In this document: positions 24,844-32,710 of the stretch, piece after piece | How positions within the stretch are numbered: the stretch's first letter is position 1 | Layout of the letters: each line of letters starts with the position of its first letter | Assembly (NCBI GenBank): GCA_963545565.1 | Contig: CAUUJV010000015.1 | Span: forward strand, 1-36,648 | DNA: 36,648 nucleotides | Direction of reading: 5' to 3' | Source: CAUUJV01 sp963545565 | GTDB taxonomy: Bacteria > Actinomycetota > Actinomycetes > Actinomycetales > Bifidobacteriaceae | The notes under the pieces: model-generated | What the model was told of the DNA's origin: nothing | Databases searched by the model: none | The model's input: only the letters and a program-made list of their open reading frames with translations | Program-made: the position numbers and the translations under genes

Positions 24844-25437
24844 GTGTATGATTCTTCTGTGGGTAGTTTGGTTATTTTTCTTATTATTATCGTTATCGCC
24901 ATACTTATTGTGGTGTGGGGAGTATCTGCGTACAACAATCTTGTAACGTTGCGTAATCGTGTACAGAATGGTTGGTCTCAGATTGATGTTCAGCTTAAGC
25001 AGCGTGCAGATCTTATTCCAAATCTCGTAGAGACTGTAAAAGGCTATGCATCGCACGAATCAAAAGTATTTGAAGATGTAGCAAAGTATCGTTCCGCTGC
25101 TGCAAATGCTGCACAGACTGGAGATATTCAAAGCCGTATCGATGCGGAATATCAGCTCGACCGTTCTATTGCCAACGTGTTTGCTACTGCAGAAGCGTAT
25201 CCACAGCTTCAAGCGAATCAGAATTTCCTTGATTTACAAAACCAGCTAAAAGAACTTGAATCCAAGATTGCGTATAGTCGCCAGTTCTACAACGATGTTG
25301 TAATGAAGCTCAACAATGCTATCGATACGGTGCCAAGCAATATTATTGCAGGGATGTTCCACTTCGAGCATGCAACATATTTCATCGTTACTGAAGAATC
25401 CGACCGTAACGTTCCGCGGGTCTCTTTCGATAAGTAA
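24844..25437 (+). CDS. lemA: LemA family protein
   Basis: A 197-residue protein with one N-terminal membrane segment (about residues 7-26) followed by the LemA helical domain. YNNLVTLRNRVQNGWSQIDVQLKQRADLIPNLVETVKGYASHE is the diagnostic block, and AYPQLQANQNFLDLQNQLKELESKIAYSRQFYND is the second signature. The short N-terminus is probably outside and the domain orientation follows the family. The role of LemA is not well defined; it is commonly next to DUF2207 or TPM-domain membrane proteins, as here (84 bases upstream of the DUF2207 gene). The GTG start has only a weak ribosome-binding site; GTG 24859 is an alternative. Confidence 0.93.
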   Translation: MYDSSVGSLVIFLIIIVIAILIVVWGVSAYNNLVTLRNRVQNGWSQIDVQLKQRADLIPNLVETVKGYASHESKVFEDVAKYRSAAANAAQTGDIQSRIDAEYQLDRSIANVFATAEAYPQLQANQNFLDLQNQLKELESKIAYSRQFYNDVVMKLNNAIDTVPSNIIAGMFHFEHATYFIVTEESDRNVPRVSFDK

Positions 25438-25521
25438 AACTCAAAATCCGGCAAGAGGAGTGGTGAGATTTCGGGAGAACGGCGAGACTCTAGAAGAGCG
25501 GCGGGACGCAGGAGAGTTGAG

Positions 25522-27840
25522 GTGGGGGATTTGAGGGATTCTCAGCGCAATGAACAGAAGCGACACTGGTTTAATAGAACGCGCTTTTGGCGATCACTAG
25601 GTCGAGCAGTTGTGATGCTACTAGCATTTGCGGTTCTTTTTACTATTTTTATTGCCGCTAGCTCAGATAGCAGCAACAACGCAGACATGTCGTATAAAAA
25701 ACTGCATTACACTGTGCACGCGCTCAATAACGGAGATCTCAAGGTAGACCAGACTGTAACAATCGCTCTGAATGAAAGAAGTAATGATAGTGTGTGGCGT
25801 CAGTTGTATCAGCAATACAATCTTGGCTATTACAAAGGTGCCACAGATATCAAAGACATATCCGTCAAAGATATTAAGCACAACATTACCTACAGCCAGA
25901 CAAATTATTCAACGCATAATACCTACAATGTGAATACGAGTGATTGGAATAGTTCTGCAGCCTACAAATGGTATATCTATGACGTCACCGAGGCAGAAGA
26001 CTATTACTCGTCAACAAGTGCGCTAGGGTATGAGGGCGATGGAGCTGCAACAAGCACGTTGCACAATAAAAAAGTCGAAATTGGTATGAATATTCCAGTT
26101 ACAACGAGTGGAACATACACATTTAAGATTTCGATGACGTTGGCCAATCTTACACAAGCTTATAAGGACGCAGCGTTTTTCCAGTGGGAACCGATTTCTT
26201 CAAGCAATAAAATTCCCATTGAACATTTAAGTGGCACAATTTATTTGCCAAAGGACTCCACAAAAACTTGGGGATGGATGCATTATGAAGGTAATGGTGT
26301 GCTCTCGCACCCCACGAGCAGTGTCTTTACTTTCTCAGCTGATAATGTATCTGCCGGCACATATGTTGATCTTTTAGGGATGTATAGAGGAGCAAGCACA
26401 AGCTCCTATGCTCGTCAAAAAAGCACAAGAATTATCAAATCCACTGTGGATGCCGAAACAGAAAAAGAAAAGACATGGCATAACCAACAGGTATTTAATG
26501 CACGTAAGCGCGTTGTTATCATAGCTATTTTCATTCTGGCTTCGCTAGCATTGGTATTTGTTTCATTACGTGCTTCGTTTAAGAACTATCACGATTTGCA
26601 TTATGCGCTAACAGGGAATTATCGTCGCAATCCTCCAGACACAAGCCCTGCTATTGCTGCGTACTTAATTGATTGTATTGATTCGTGCGATTCTTCTTCC
26701 GGTGGAAAGAGCCTACGCAGTAGGCAAACATCAGCAACCATGTTGTCTTTAGCTTCGAAAGGCGCAATCAAAATTTATCCAGGTAAGGCATCATCGTATT
26801 CTGCTGTGAATTTCGATACAGCAGATGAGAATGATGTTTTACGAGCTTTTAGCACAAGTGGTTCAAACCCCAGTAAAGAGTTAACAATCCAGATTGACAA
26901 CGACGCATTTGGAGGATCAAATAAAGAAGAATATAGACTTAGTGACACAGAGGATAAACTTCTCGAAGTTCTTGTTCAGATTTCAAAAAAGCTTGGTAGC
27001 AGAGTTTTCGATACGCACGATATGAAGTCCACTCTGAACGATGGCGGTAAAAAACTTGGCAAAAAAGCAGAAGACTACACAAATTCATTGATGCGTGCGA
27101 TTGCTAATTCACATATCACAGCAAGTGATTCCCAACATTCTTCGCAGCTAAGCTGGTTTGCTGCAATCCTTGGTATTGCAGAATTATCGCTCAGTGTCTC
27201 TACTCTGAGTCCATTCGCATTGTATGTAATTCTGGGCTTGATAACCTTTGGTGCTGGAGCTTTTGGCATTAGCTATGGTATGACTGAGAAATATAGCGAT
27301 TCAGCACTAAAACTAATGCAGCAATGCGAAGAACTGCGTAATTATATGCTTGATTTTAGTAACTTCACAGACCGTGGTGCAGAAGAGCTTGTGCTGTGGG
27401 ATCGCTACCTTGTGTATGCAGCTGCATTTGGAATAACTGACGAAGTGTTGAAACAGATGAATGCCGTTACTCAAAGTGTCATTAATGATCCAGAGTGGAA
27501 CACGGCAATGTCTGATTCAGAAATAGCTTATATGCAATGGGCATGGATGCCACGTTCTTACTACTTTAACGGTGCTTTTAACGGTATGAATCATGAGTCG
27601 GTCAGCAATAGTTTTGAGGATGGATTCTTTGGTAACGATTTGAATAATGCAACAATTAGTGGGTTTTCTGACTTCGGCAATGCTTTTAGCAATAGCTTAG
27701 GCAGTATTGGTAGCACTATTACCATGGCAAGTGATTCGTATTCTTCCAGCTCAAGTAGCGGGGGATCTTTTGGCAGTGGGGGAGGTTCCTTCGGCGGAGG
27801 TGGAGGCGGAGGGGGCGGTGGCTCCTTCGGAGGCCGATAG
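25522..27840 (+). CDS. DUF2207 membrane protein with Gly-rich C-terminal tail
   Basis: A 772-residue membrane protein. It has a basic N-terminus, then a membrane segment (about residues 28-47), then an extracytoplasmic beta-rich DUF2207 domain (about 55-320). A second membrane segment follows (about 328-348), then a cytoplasmic region starting with the NPPDTSPAIAAYLID motif. A hydrophobic pair lies at about 543-587, followed by a helical domain with WDRYLVYAAAFGI. The last ~33 residues are Ser then Gly/Phe-rich (GGSFGSGGGSFGG and a run of ten Gly), a hallmark of this family. Function is unknown; with LemA it forms a widespread two-gene module. The start is GTG 25522 with GGAGAG upstream; other starts are possible. 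Confidence 0.88.
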   Translation: MGDLRDSQRNEQKRHWFNRTRFWRSLGRAVVMLLAFAVLFTIFIAASSDSSNNADMSYKKLHYTVHALNNGDLKVDQTVTIALNERSNDSVWRQLYQQYNLGYYKGATDIKDISVKDIKHNITYSQTNYSTHNTYNVNTSDWNSSAAYKWYIYDVTEAEDYYSSTSALGYEGDGAATSTLHNKKVEIGMNIPVTTSGTYTFKISMTLANLTQAYKDAAFFQWEPISSSNKIPIEHLSGTIYLPKDSTKTWGWMHYEGNGVLSHPTSSVFTFSADNVSAGTYVDLLGMYRGASTSSYARQKSTRIIKSTVDAETEKEKTWHNQQVFNARKRVVIIAIFILASLALVFVSLRASFKNYHDLHYALTGNYRRNPPDTSPAIAAYLIDCIDSCDSSSGGKSLRSRQTSATMLSLASKGAIKIYPGKASSYSAVNFDTADENDVLRAFSTSGSNPSKELTIQIDNDAFGGSNKEEYRLSDTEDKLLEVLVQISKKLGSRVFDTHDMKSTLNDGGKKLGKKAEDYTNSLMRAIANSHITASDSQHSSQLSWFAAILGIAELSLSVSTLSPFALYVILGLITFGAGAFGISYGMTEKYSDSALKLMQQCEELRNYMLDFSNFTDRGAEELVLWDRYLVYAAAFGITDEVLKQMNAVTQSVINDPEWNTAMSDSEIAYMQWAWMPRSYYFNGAFNGMNHESVSNSFEDGFFGNDLNNATISGFSDFGNAFSNSLGSIGSTITMASDSYSSSSSSGGSFGSGGGSFGGGGGGGGGGSFGGR

Positions 27841-27926
27841 GCAATCTGCTGTAAGGGGATATTGTTACTGCCTTTATAGTTTCTGATAAGAATCATGAAA
27901 AACTCTATAGCTTAATGGCAGAACTG

Positions 27927-27935
27927 TGATATGAT
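27927..27935 (+). promoter_or_regulatory. Extended -10 promoter of infA
   Basis: TGA-TATGAT is an extended -10 (TGn plus TATGAT, five of six consensus bases) with no good -35. It predicts a start near 27942 and a ~190-base 5' leader for infA. Confidence 0.5.
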
Positions 27936-27954
27936 TCACACTGAAAGGGTGAGG

Positions 27955-27982
27955 GTTTCAGTAACAACGGCGTTATTGGAAC
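27955..27982 (+). promoter_or_regulatory. First hairpin of the infA 5' leader
   Basis: GTTTCAGTAAC (27955-27965) pairs over all 11 positions (two G-U) with GTTATTGGAAC (27972-27982) around an AACGGC loop. It would be at the very 5' end of the infA transcript. No U-run follows. Confidence 0.55.
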
Positions 27983-28069
27983 TCGTGCCTCTTCGATTTG
28001 GAGATTCAGCCTTGGTCTTCTAGATTCCGATGAGATTCTCTTAGTCTTATCGATATGCTATCTTAAATG

Positions 28070-28101
28070 CTTGGTGTGCTTTCATAAGAGAGCACAGCAA
28101 G
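28070..28101 (+). promoter_or_regulatory. Second hairpin of the infA 5' leader
   Basis: CTTG plus TGTGCTTTC pairs with GAGAGCACA plus CAAG: 9 bp, a G-G mismatch, then 4 bp, with an ATAA loop. It ends 28 bases before the infA start. Confidence 0.55.
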
Positions 28102-28129
28102 TAATGCAAAAGCGAGGACAACGAGGCTT

Positions 28130-28348
28130 ATGGCAAAAGATGGTGTGATTGAAGTCGAAGGACAGGTTATTGAGGCTCTGCCCAATGCAATGTTCCGTGT
28201 CGAGCTTGAGAACAAACACATCGTTTTGGCTACAATCTCAGGAAAGATGCGTAAGAACTACATTCGTATTCTTCCGCAGGATCGCGTGGTGCTTGAAATG
28301 AGCCCCTACGATTTGACTCGCGGTCGTATTACATACCGATACAAGTAA
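28130..28348 (+). CDS. infA: Translation initiation factor IF-1
   Basis: A 72-residue OB-fold protein of exact IF-1 length. It shows AKDGVIEVEGQVIEALPNAMF, VELENKHIVLATISGKMRKNYI, and RVVLEMSPYDLTRGRITYRYK. IF-1 binds the A-site of the 30S subunit during initiation. ACGAGG lies before ATG 28130. It is preceded by a promoter and a structured leader, so it restarts transcription after the inserted exporter/lemA/DUF2207 segment. rpmJ follows 10 bases later. Confidence 0.98.
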   Translation: MAKDGVIEVEGQVIEALPNAMFRVELENKHIVLATISGKMRKNYIRILPQDRVVLEMSPYDLTRGRITYRYK

Positions 28349-28358
28349 AAGGAAAGCC

Positions 28359-28475
28359 ATGAAGGTTAGCCCAAGCGTGAAGAAGATCTGCGACTCTTGC
28401 CGCGTTATTCGTCGTCACGGCCGCGTCATGGTGATCTGCAACGCCAACCCACGCCACAAGCAGCGTCAGGGCTAA
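28359..28475 (+). CDS. rpmJ: 50S ribosomal protein L36
   Basis: A 38-residue zinc-ribbon protein beginning MKVSPSVKKICDSCRVIRR. The zinc ligands are Cys11, Cys14, Cys27 and His33, and it ends in the typical HKQRQG. It has one residue more between Cys27 and His than the common 37-residue form, as in the E. coli protein. AAAGGAAA lies before ATG 28359. This zinc form (C+) sits in the usual place between infA and rpsM. Confidence 0.97.
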   Translation: MKVSPSVKKICDSCRVIRRHGRVMVICNANPRHKQRQG

Positions 28476-28530
28476 AGCAGACACAGCGGTAATAAAATTA
28501 TTAGGCGCTAAGTCACAGCACAAGCTGAAC

Positions 28531-28585
28531 CCCAAGCACGGAGGCTTGGGCCGCATAAGCGGAAGACTTGGCGTACGACCTCCGT
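28531..28585 (+). promoter_or_regulatory. rpsM leader RNA: possible pseudoknot / alternating hairpins
   Basis: Stem 1 is CCCAAGC (28531-28537) with GCTTGGG (28544-28550), 7 perfect bp. Its 6-base loop ACGGAG (28538-28543) is perfectly complementary to CTCCGT (28580-28585) downstream, and the pairing extends to 7 bp (ACGGAGG/CCTCCGT) if one pair of stem 1 opens. Between them CCGC-ATAA-GCGG (28551-28562) forms a separate small hairpin. The element ends 6 bases before the AGAAGGAA Shine-Dalgarno of rpsM. In E. coli the mRNA upstream of rpsM also folds as a pseudoknot, bound by S4; similarity in position is established, similarity in function is inferred. Confidence 0.6.
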
Positions 28586-28604
28586 TAAAACAGAAGGAAT
28601 CGCA

Positions 28605-28979
28605 ATGGCACGTCTTGCCGGAGTCGACATCCCTAATGAGAAGCGCATTGAAATCGCCCTCACCTACATTTTTGGTGTGGGACGCACGCGCGCACAAGAG
28701 ACACTCGCAGCGACTGGAATCTCTCCAGATATCCGCGTTAAGGATTTGACTGACGAACAGCTCATTCAGCTTCGTGATTACCTTGAGGGTAATTTCAAGA
28801 TTGAGGGCGATCTTCGTCGTGAAATCGATGCTGATATCCGCCGTAAGATTCAGATTAACTCTTATCAGGGTCTGCGTCATCGCCGCCATCTTCCAGTCCG
28901 TGGTCAGCGTACCAAGACTAACGCTCGCACTCGTAAGGGTCCAAAGCGCACAGTTGCTGGAAAGAAGAAGGCTGCTTAA
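28605..28979 (+). CDS. rpsM: 30S ribosomal protein S13
   Basis: A 124-residue S13 starting MARLAGVDIPNEKRIEIALTY. It carries the IFGVGRTRAQETLA helix-hairpin-helix, the EGDLRREIDADIRRKI block, and the basic tail GLRHRRHLPVRGQRTKTNAR. S13 makes the head-to-50S bridge and touches the P-site tRNA. A 129-base structured spacer precedes it. Confidence 0.98.
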   Translation: MARLAGVDIPNEKRIEIALTYIFGVGRTRAQETLAATGISPDIRVKDLTDEQLIQLRDYLEGNFKIEGDLRREIDADIRRKIQINSYQGLRHRRHLPVRGQRTKTNARTRKGPKRTVAGKKKAA

Positions 28980-28993
28980 GCAGTAGCAGACAG

Positions 28994-29026
28994 TATTCAG
29001 GCCACGGGGTTCCCATCGTCTGAATA
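28994..29026 (+). promoter_or_regulatory. Hairpin in the rpsM-rpsK spacer
   Basis: TATTCAG (28994-29000) pairs perfectly with CTGAATA (29020-29026). A small GG(G)/CC(C) contact may close the inner loop at 29006-29014. There is no T-run. It ends 34 bases before the rpsK ATG. Confidence 0.55.
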
Positions 29027-29060
29027 GTAGAATATAAATCGTAATAGGAAACGAGGGTCA

Positions 29061-29459
29061 ATGGCAGCTGCAAAGCAGGCCGCGCGCAAGCCTCGTCGTA
29101 AGGACCGCAAGTCGGTTCCTGTCGGCCAAGCGCATATCAAATCCACATTTAATAACACAATTATCTCCATTACGGATCCATCAGGCGCAGTAGTCGCTTG
29201 GGCTTCCGGTGGTGATGTTGGCTTCAAGGGCTCCCGTAAGTCCACTCCTTACGCAGCAGGCATGGCCGCAGAGTCAGCTGCTCATAAGGCACAGGAACAC
29301 GGTGTTAAGAAGGTTGACGTTTTCGTAAAGGGACCAGGTTCCGGCCGCGAAACCGCAATCCGCTCCCTCCAGTCTGCTGGTCTTGAAGTTGGATCTATTT
29401 CCGACGTCACTCCACAGGCACACAACGGCGTTCGTCCTCCAAAGCGCCGCCGCGTCTAG
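29061..29459 (+). CDS. rpsK: 30S ribosomal protein S11
   Basis: A 132-residue S11 with an Arg/Lys-rich N-terminus, then GQAHIKSTFNNTIISITDPSG, WASGGDVGFKGSRKSTPYAA, and the C-terminal LEVGSISDVTPQAHNGVRPP followed by KRRRV. S11 lies in the platform near the E-site. In many actinobacteria rpsD follows; here rpoA comes next. Confidence 0.98.
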   Translation: MAAAKQAARKPRRKDRKSVPVGQAHIKSTFNNTIISITDPSGAVVAWASGGDVGFKGSRKSTPYAAGMAAESAAHKAQEHGVKKVDVFVKGPGSGRETAIRSLQSAGLEVGSISDVTPQAHNGVRPPKRRRV

Positions 29460-29531
29460 AAGCACTGAAACAAAGAAATAAATCCACCCGCGATGATCGG
29501 CGCGTGCACAACCGGTCTGAGCTGAAAGGAT

Positions 29532-30533
29532 ATGAAAGTGCTTATTGCACAGCGTCCGTCACTAACTGAGGAAGTAGTAAATCCTCAGCGTTCTCGCTTT
29601 ACAATTGAGCCATTGGAGCCAGGCTTTGGTTACACTCTTGGTAACTCTCTTCGCCGTACTCTTCTGAGCTCTATTCCAGGTGCTGCAGTAACGTCGGTTC
29701 GTGTTTCCGGCGCACTCCATGAGTTCACAACTCTTCCTGGTGTTAAAGAAGACATGACTGAAATTCTCCTCAATATTAAGGAGATTGTGCTCACAAGTGA
29801 GTATGACGAGCCAGTCGTTATGTATCTGCGTAAAAGCGGAGAAGGCGAAGTAACTGCTGGAGATATCACACCTCCATCTGGCATTGTTATTGCTAACCCT
29901 GAGCTTCACATTGCTACTCTTGCAGAAGATGGCGAGCTTGAGGTTGAATTCACTGTTGAGCGTGGGCGTGGCTATGTACCTGCCCAAATGAATAAGCAGG
30001 AAGGCGATGAGATTGGCCGTATCCCGGTTGATTCCATCTACTCTCCAGTGCTCAAGGTGAGCTACAAGGTTGAGGCTACTCGTGTTGAGCAGCGCACCGA
30101 TTTTGACAAGCTCATTGTTGATGTTGAAACCAAACAAGCTATCTCTCCACGAGATGCTGTAGCTTCTGCTGGATCTACTTTGGTTGAGCTCTTCGGACTC
30201 TTCCGCGAGTTGAACAATCAGGCAGAGGGCGTTGAGGTTGGCCCAGCTCCAGTAGTTGAAGAAGCTAACCCAGAGCTCGATGTGCCGATTGAGGATTTGA
30301 ACCTCACTCAGCGTTCATACAATTGCTTGAAGCGCGAGGGTGTTCACACCATCGGCGAATTGGTTTCTCACACCGAGCAGGATTTGCTTGATATTCGCAA
30401 TTTCGGTATGAAGTCTATTGATGAGGTAAAAGAAAAGCTCGAAACTATGGGTCTTTCTCTTAAGCCTTCACCATTGGGAATTAATCCGATTGATCTTGAA
30501 GGTGGCACTTTCTTCACCCCAGAAGACGAGTAA
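29532..30533 (+). CDS. rpoA: DNA-directed RNA polymerase alpha subunit
   Basis: A 333-residue alpha subunit. The N-terminal dimerisation domain has FTIEPLEPGFGYTLGNSLRRTLLSSIPG. A linker at about residues 228-260 leads to the C-terminal domain (about 262-320), which has NCLKREGVHTIGELVSHTEQDLLDIRNFGMKSIDEVKEKL, the DNA- and activator-binding part. It is full length. GAAAGG precedes ATG 29532. It is placed in the alpha operon between rpsK and rplQ. Confidence 0.98.
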   Translation: MKVLIAQRPSLTEEVVNPQRSRFTIEPLEPGFGYTLGNSLRRTLLSSIPGAAVTSVRVSGALHEFTTLPGVKEDMTEILLNIKEIVLTSEYDEPVVMYLRKSGEGEVTAGDITPPSGIVIANPELHIATLAEDGELEVEFTVERGRGYVPAQMNKQEGDEIGRIPVDSIYSPVLKVSYKVEATRVEQRTDFDKLIVDVETKQAISPRDAVASAGSTLVELFGLFRELNNQAEGVEVGPAPVVEEANPELDVPIEDLNLTQRSYNCLKREGVHTIGELVSHTEQDLLDIRNFGMKSIDEVKEKLETMGLSLKPSPLGINPIDLEGGTFFTPEDE

Positions 30534-30572
30534 AAGTTTCTGGTGGTAACGCCATCGTCAAAAAATGAATAA

Positions 30573-30610
30573 TCCGCTTAGACGTTAGGGCTTATGCCCA
30601 CCTATGCGGA
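30573..30610 (+). promoter_or_regulatory. Two-tier hairpin directly before the rplQ ribosome-binding site
   Basis: TCCGC (30573-30577) pairs with GCGGA (30606-30610) and encloses GGGC-TTAT-GCCC (30588-30599). It ends at the first base of the AAAGGAG Shine-Dalgarno of rplQ. Confidence 0.55.
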
Positions 30611-30622
30611 AAAGGAGTTATT

Positions 30623-31153
30623 ATGCCAAGACCAAAGAAGGGCCCACGTCTGGCTTCCAGCCCGGCACATGAGCGCCTGATGCTCGCGAACATGGCTACA
30701 AGCCTGTTCCAGAACGGTCGCATCACCACAACCTTGCCTAAGGCAAAGCGTCTTCGCCCATTGGCAGAGCGTTTGATCACCTTCGCAAAGCGCGGAGATC
30801 TTCACTCTCGCCGTCGCGTAATGCGCGTTATCCGCAACAAGTCTGTTGTACATCTTCTCTTCACTCAGATTGCTGAGCAGATGGAACAGCGCGAGGGCGG
30901 TTACACTCGCATCATCAAGATTGCTTCACGCCAGGGCGATAATGCTGCTCAGGCAATCATCGAACTCGTGACTGAGCCAGTATCTGCCAAGCAGGCTGTT
31001 GTTAAGGAAGCTGAAGCTGCAACAAAGACTGCTGAAGAAGCTCCAGTAGAGGCTGAAGAAGTCGAAGCACCTGCAACAGAAGCAGAAGCCGTTGAAACTG
31101 CTGATGAGGCTGTTGAAGAAAAGGCTCAGGAATCTGAAGAAGCTGCTGAGTAA
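30623..31153 (+). CDS. rplQ: 50S ribosomal protein L17 with acidic C-terminal extension
   Basis: A 176-residue L17. Residues 1-120 are the normal protein (GPRLASSPAHERLMLANMAT, TLPKAKRLRPLAERLITFAK, GGYTRIIKIASRQGDNAAQA). The last ~50 residues are almost only Glu, Ala, Val, Thr and Pro, an acidic low-complexity extension of the kind seen in actinobacterial L17. AAAAGGAG lies before ATG 30623. It is the last ribosomal gene of the cluster. Confidence 0.97.
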   Translation: MPRPKKGPRLASSPAHERLMLANMATSLFQNGRITTTLPKAKRLRPLAERLITFAKRGDLHSRRRVMRVIRNKSVVHLLFTQIAEQMEQREGGYTRIIKIASRQGDNAAQAIIELVTEPVSAKQAVVKEAEAATKTAEEAPVEAEEVEAPATEAEAVETADEAVEEKAQESEEAAE

Positions 31154-31204
31154 AAGTAGCTGAGTAGTTCCGTTATTTTCTTCGGCTCTTATCTCAGAGT
31201 TGTA

Positions 31205-31239
31205 AAAGGACTCGAATCATGGAAATGGTTCGGGTCTTT
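31205..31239 (+). terminator. Hairpin after rplQ (probable terminator)
   Basis: An imperfect stem of about 15 bp (31205-31220 with 31225-31239, one bulge and G-U pairs) has a GGAA loop and ends in TCTTTGTTATT. The T-run is weak. It separates rplQ from truA by about 50 bases. Confidence 0.6.
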
Positions 31240-31311
31240 GTTATTGTGCATTTTCCGGGCGTTGACCCATGTTCTCCTATTTTCATAGGGTCCCTCTTAG
31301 AATAGGCAGTC

Positions 31312-32277
31312 ATGAGATTACGCATAGACCTTGCTTACGATGGCACTGATTTCCACGGATGGGCCAAACAGCGGGATCAGCGCACAGTGCAGGGCGAGGT
31401 TGAAGCAGCCTTACGCAAAATCTTGAGAATTCCTGCTGATACAAACGAAGCTGAGTATCCGCAGCTTGTAGTCGCTGGGCGAACCGATGCGGGTGTGCAC
31501 GCATCGCACCAGGTATGCCATATCGACATTGATGATGATGCCATTGCTCAAACAGTTGGTAATATGCGCAACACCGAGCCTTTGCAAGCTCTGACATATC
31601 GGTTGCGCCATGTAGTCCCTGCAGATATTACGATCCAATCTATCGTGAAGGCTCCAGACGGTTTTGACGCAAGATTTTCTGCCACAGACCGCATGTATAT
31701 CTATCGCATTGCAGATGGCCTGTGCGAACACGACCCGCGGACCCGCTCATTTGTATGGAATATCGATAACGAGCTCGACATTGATGCAATGAATCTGGCG
31801 ATGGATCATGCTGTTGGACTGCATGATTTTGGCTCGTTCGCTTTGCCGAATCCTGGCGGCACAACGATTCGTGAAGTGAAATTCGCCCGGTGGGAACGTG
31901 TGCAGGATCAGGTTTTGACTTCACAGCAATACAGGGGAGGTGCTTCGCAAAGCTCGACTCAAGCCATAGGGGCGGAACCATGCGAGACGAGGCTCGGCTA
32001 TTCTACTCAAACAGTGGAGTCTGGGCTTGTTGTTTTTACGATCATTGCTGACGCGTTTGCGCGTAATATGGTCCGCTGTTTGGTGAATGCAAGTGTGCAG
32101 ATCGGTAAAGGCCGCAAAACCGAAGATTGGTTCGCCGACAAAATTGCTAACCCTTCCCGCGACGGTTTTACGGGGCCAGCTCCTGCACTGGGACTGACTT
32201 TGGAGAGAGTGAATTATCCGAGTGCGGAATTGCTGCAGGCTCGCGCTGAAGCGATTCGTGCTCCACGCACTCTGTGA
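31312..32277 (+). CDS. truA: tRNA pseudouridine(38-40) synthase TruA
   Basis: A 321-residue TruA that makes pseudouridine at positions 38-40 of tRNA anticodon arms. The catalytic Asp is D59 in VAGRTDAGVHASHQV, preceded by YDGTDFHGWAKQ. The conserved Tyr is in the DRMYIYRI segment, followed by HDFGSF, and ARNMVRCLVNASVQIGKG is near the end. An internal insertion of about 25 residues rich in Ser/Thr/Gln (near 200-228) is longer than in E. coli TruA. It follows rplQ as in many bacteria. Confidence 0.96.
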   Translation: MRLRIDLAYDGTDFHGWAKQRDQRTVQGEVEAALRKILRIPADTNEAEYPQLVVAGRTDAGVHASHQVCHIDIDDDAIAQTVGNMRNTEPLQALTYRLRHVVPADITIQSIVKAPDGFDARFSATDRMYIYRIADGLCEHDPRTRSFVWNIDNELDIDAMNLAMDHAVGLHDFGSFALPNPGGTTIREVKFARWERVQDQVLTSQQYRGGASQSSTQAIGAEPCETRLGYSTQTVESGLVVFTIIADAFARNMVRCLVNASVQIGKGRKTEDWFADKIANPSRDGFTGPAPALGLTLERVNYPSAELLQARAEAIRAPRTL

Positions 32278-32347
32278 AATTATAAAACCGTAGAATCTGC
32301 AAAATTGTGCGAACTGTGCGATCTAAACTCGCGGGGCAGTCATGCAT

Positions 32348-32376
32348 TTGATTGAGCAATGAGGCTGTGACATAAT
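32348..32376 (+). promoter_or_regulatory. Promoter of tRNA-Ser
   Basis: TTGATT (32348-32353), exactly 17 bases, CATAAT (32371-32376). The predicted start is near 32383, about 60 bases before the mature tRNA 5' end. The region between truA and this promoter (32278-32347) shows nothing else. Confidence 0.6.
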
Positions 32377-32441
32377 GGACAAGTTGTCTTGGACATTCAA
32401 GTATTCAGTTCATTGAGTATCTTAAGTTTCGATCCAACACT

Positions 32442-32527
32442 GGATGATTGTCCGAGCGGTCGAAGGAGCACGACTCGAAATCGTGTGAGGCTAAACACCT
32501 CCAAGGGTTCAAATCCCTTATCATCCG
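32442..32527 (+). tRNA. tRNA-Ser (anticodon CGA)
   Basis: The acceptor stem GGATGAT (32442-32448) pairs with ATCATCC (32520-32526), with G as discriminator base. The anticodon stem CACGA/TCGTG encloses the loop with anticodon CGA (reads UCG). A long variable arm (AGG/CCT type) marks a class II serine tRNA. The T arm is AAGGG-TTCAAAT-CCCTT. CCA is not encoded. Confidence 0.93.
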
Positions 32528-32532
32528 CGCAC

Positions 32533-32566
32533 GCCCTTTCCTTAATTTTAAGGAAAGGGCAATTTG
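32533..32566 (+). terminator. Terminator of tRNA-Ser
   Basis: A 28-base perfect inverted repeat (32533-32560, GCCCTTTCC with GGAAAGGGC and an A/T centre) is followed by AATTTG. It lies 6 bases after the tRNA end. Confidence 0.8.
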
Positions 32567-32710
32567 TTGTTCTGAGCCAGTGTTTGCATTGCTTGTCGGG
32601 TTTGGGTTTTCTCTTCGGGAGGGATAAGCGCTTAGTCGACTCGTTCTAGTTCCACCCGCATCAACTCCAACATTTTGCACGCTGACTATGTGCATATTCA
32701 TTCGCTTAGA

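Noticed and set aside
28359..28475. Extra residue in the L36 zinc loop as an anomaly
   Set aside because: The 38-residue form with this spacing is also normal for E. coli L36.
32442..32710. Integrated element using tRNA-Ser as attachment site
   Set aside because: No integrase and no second copy of the tRNA 3' end is visible in the window.
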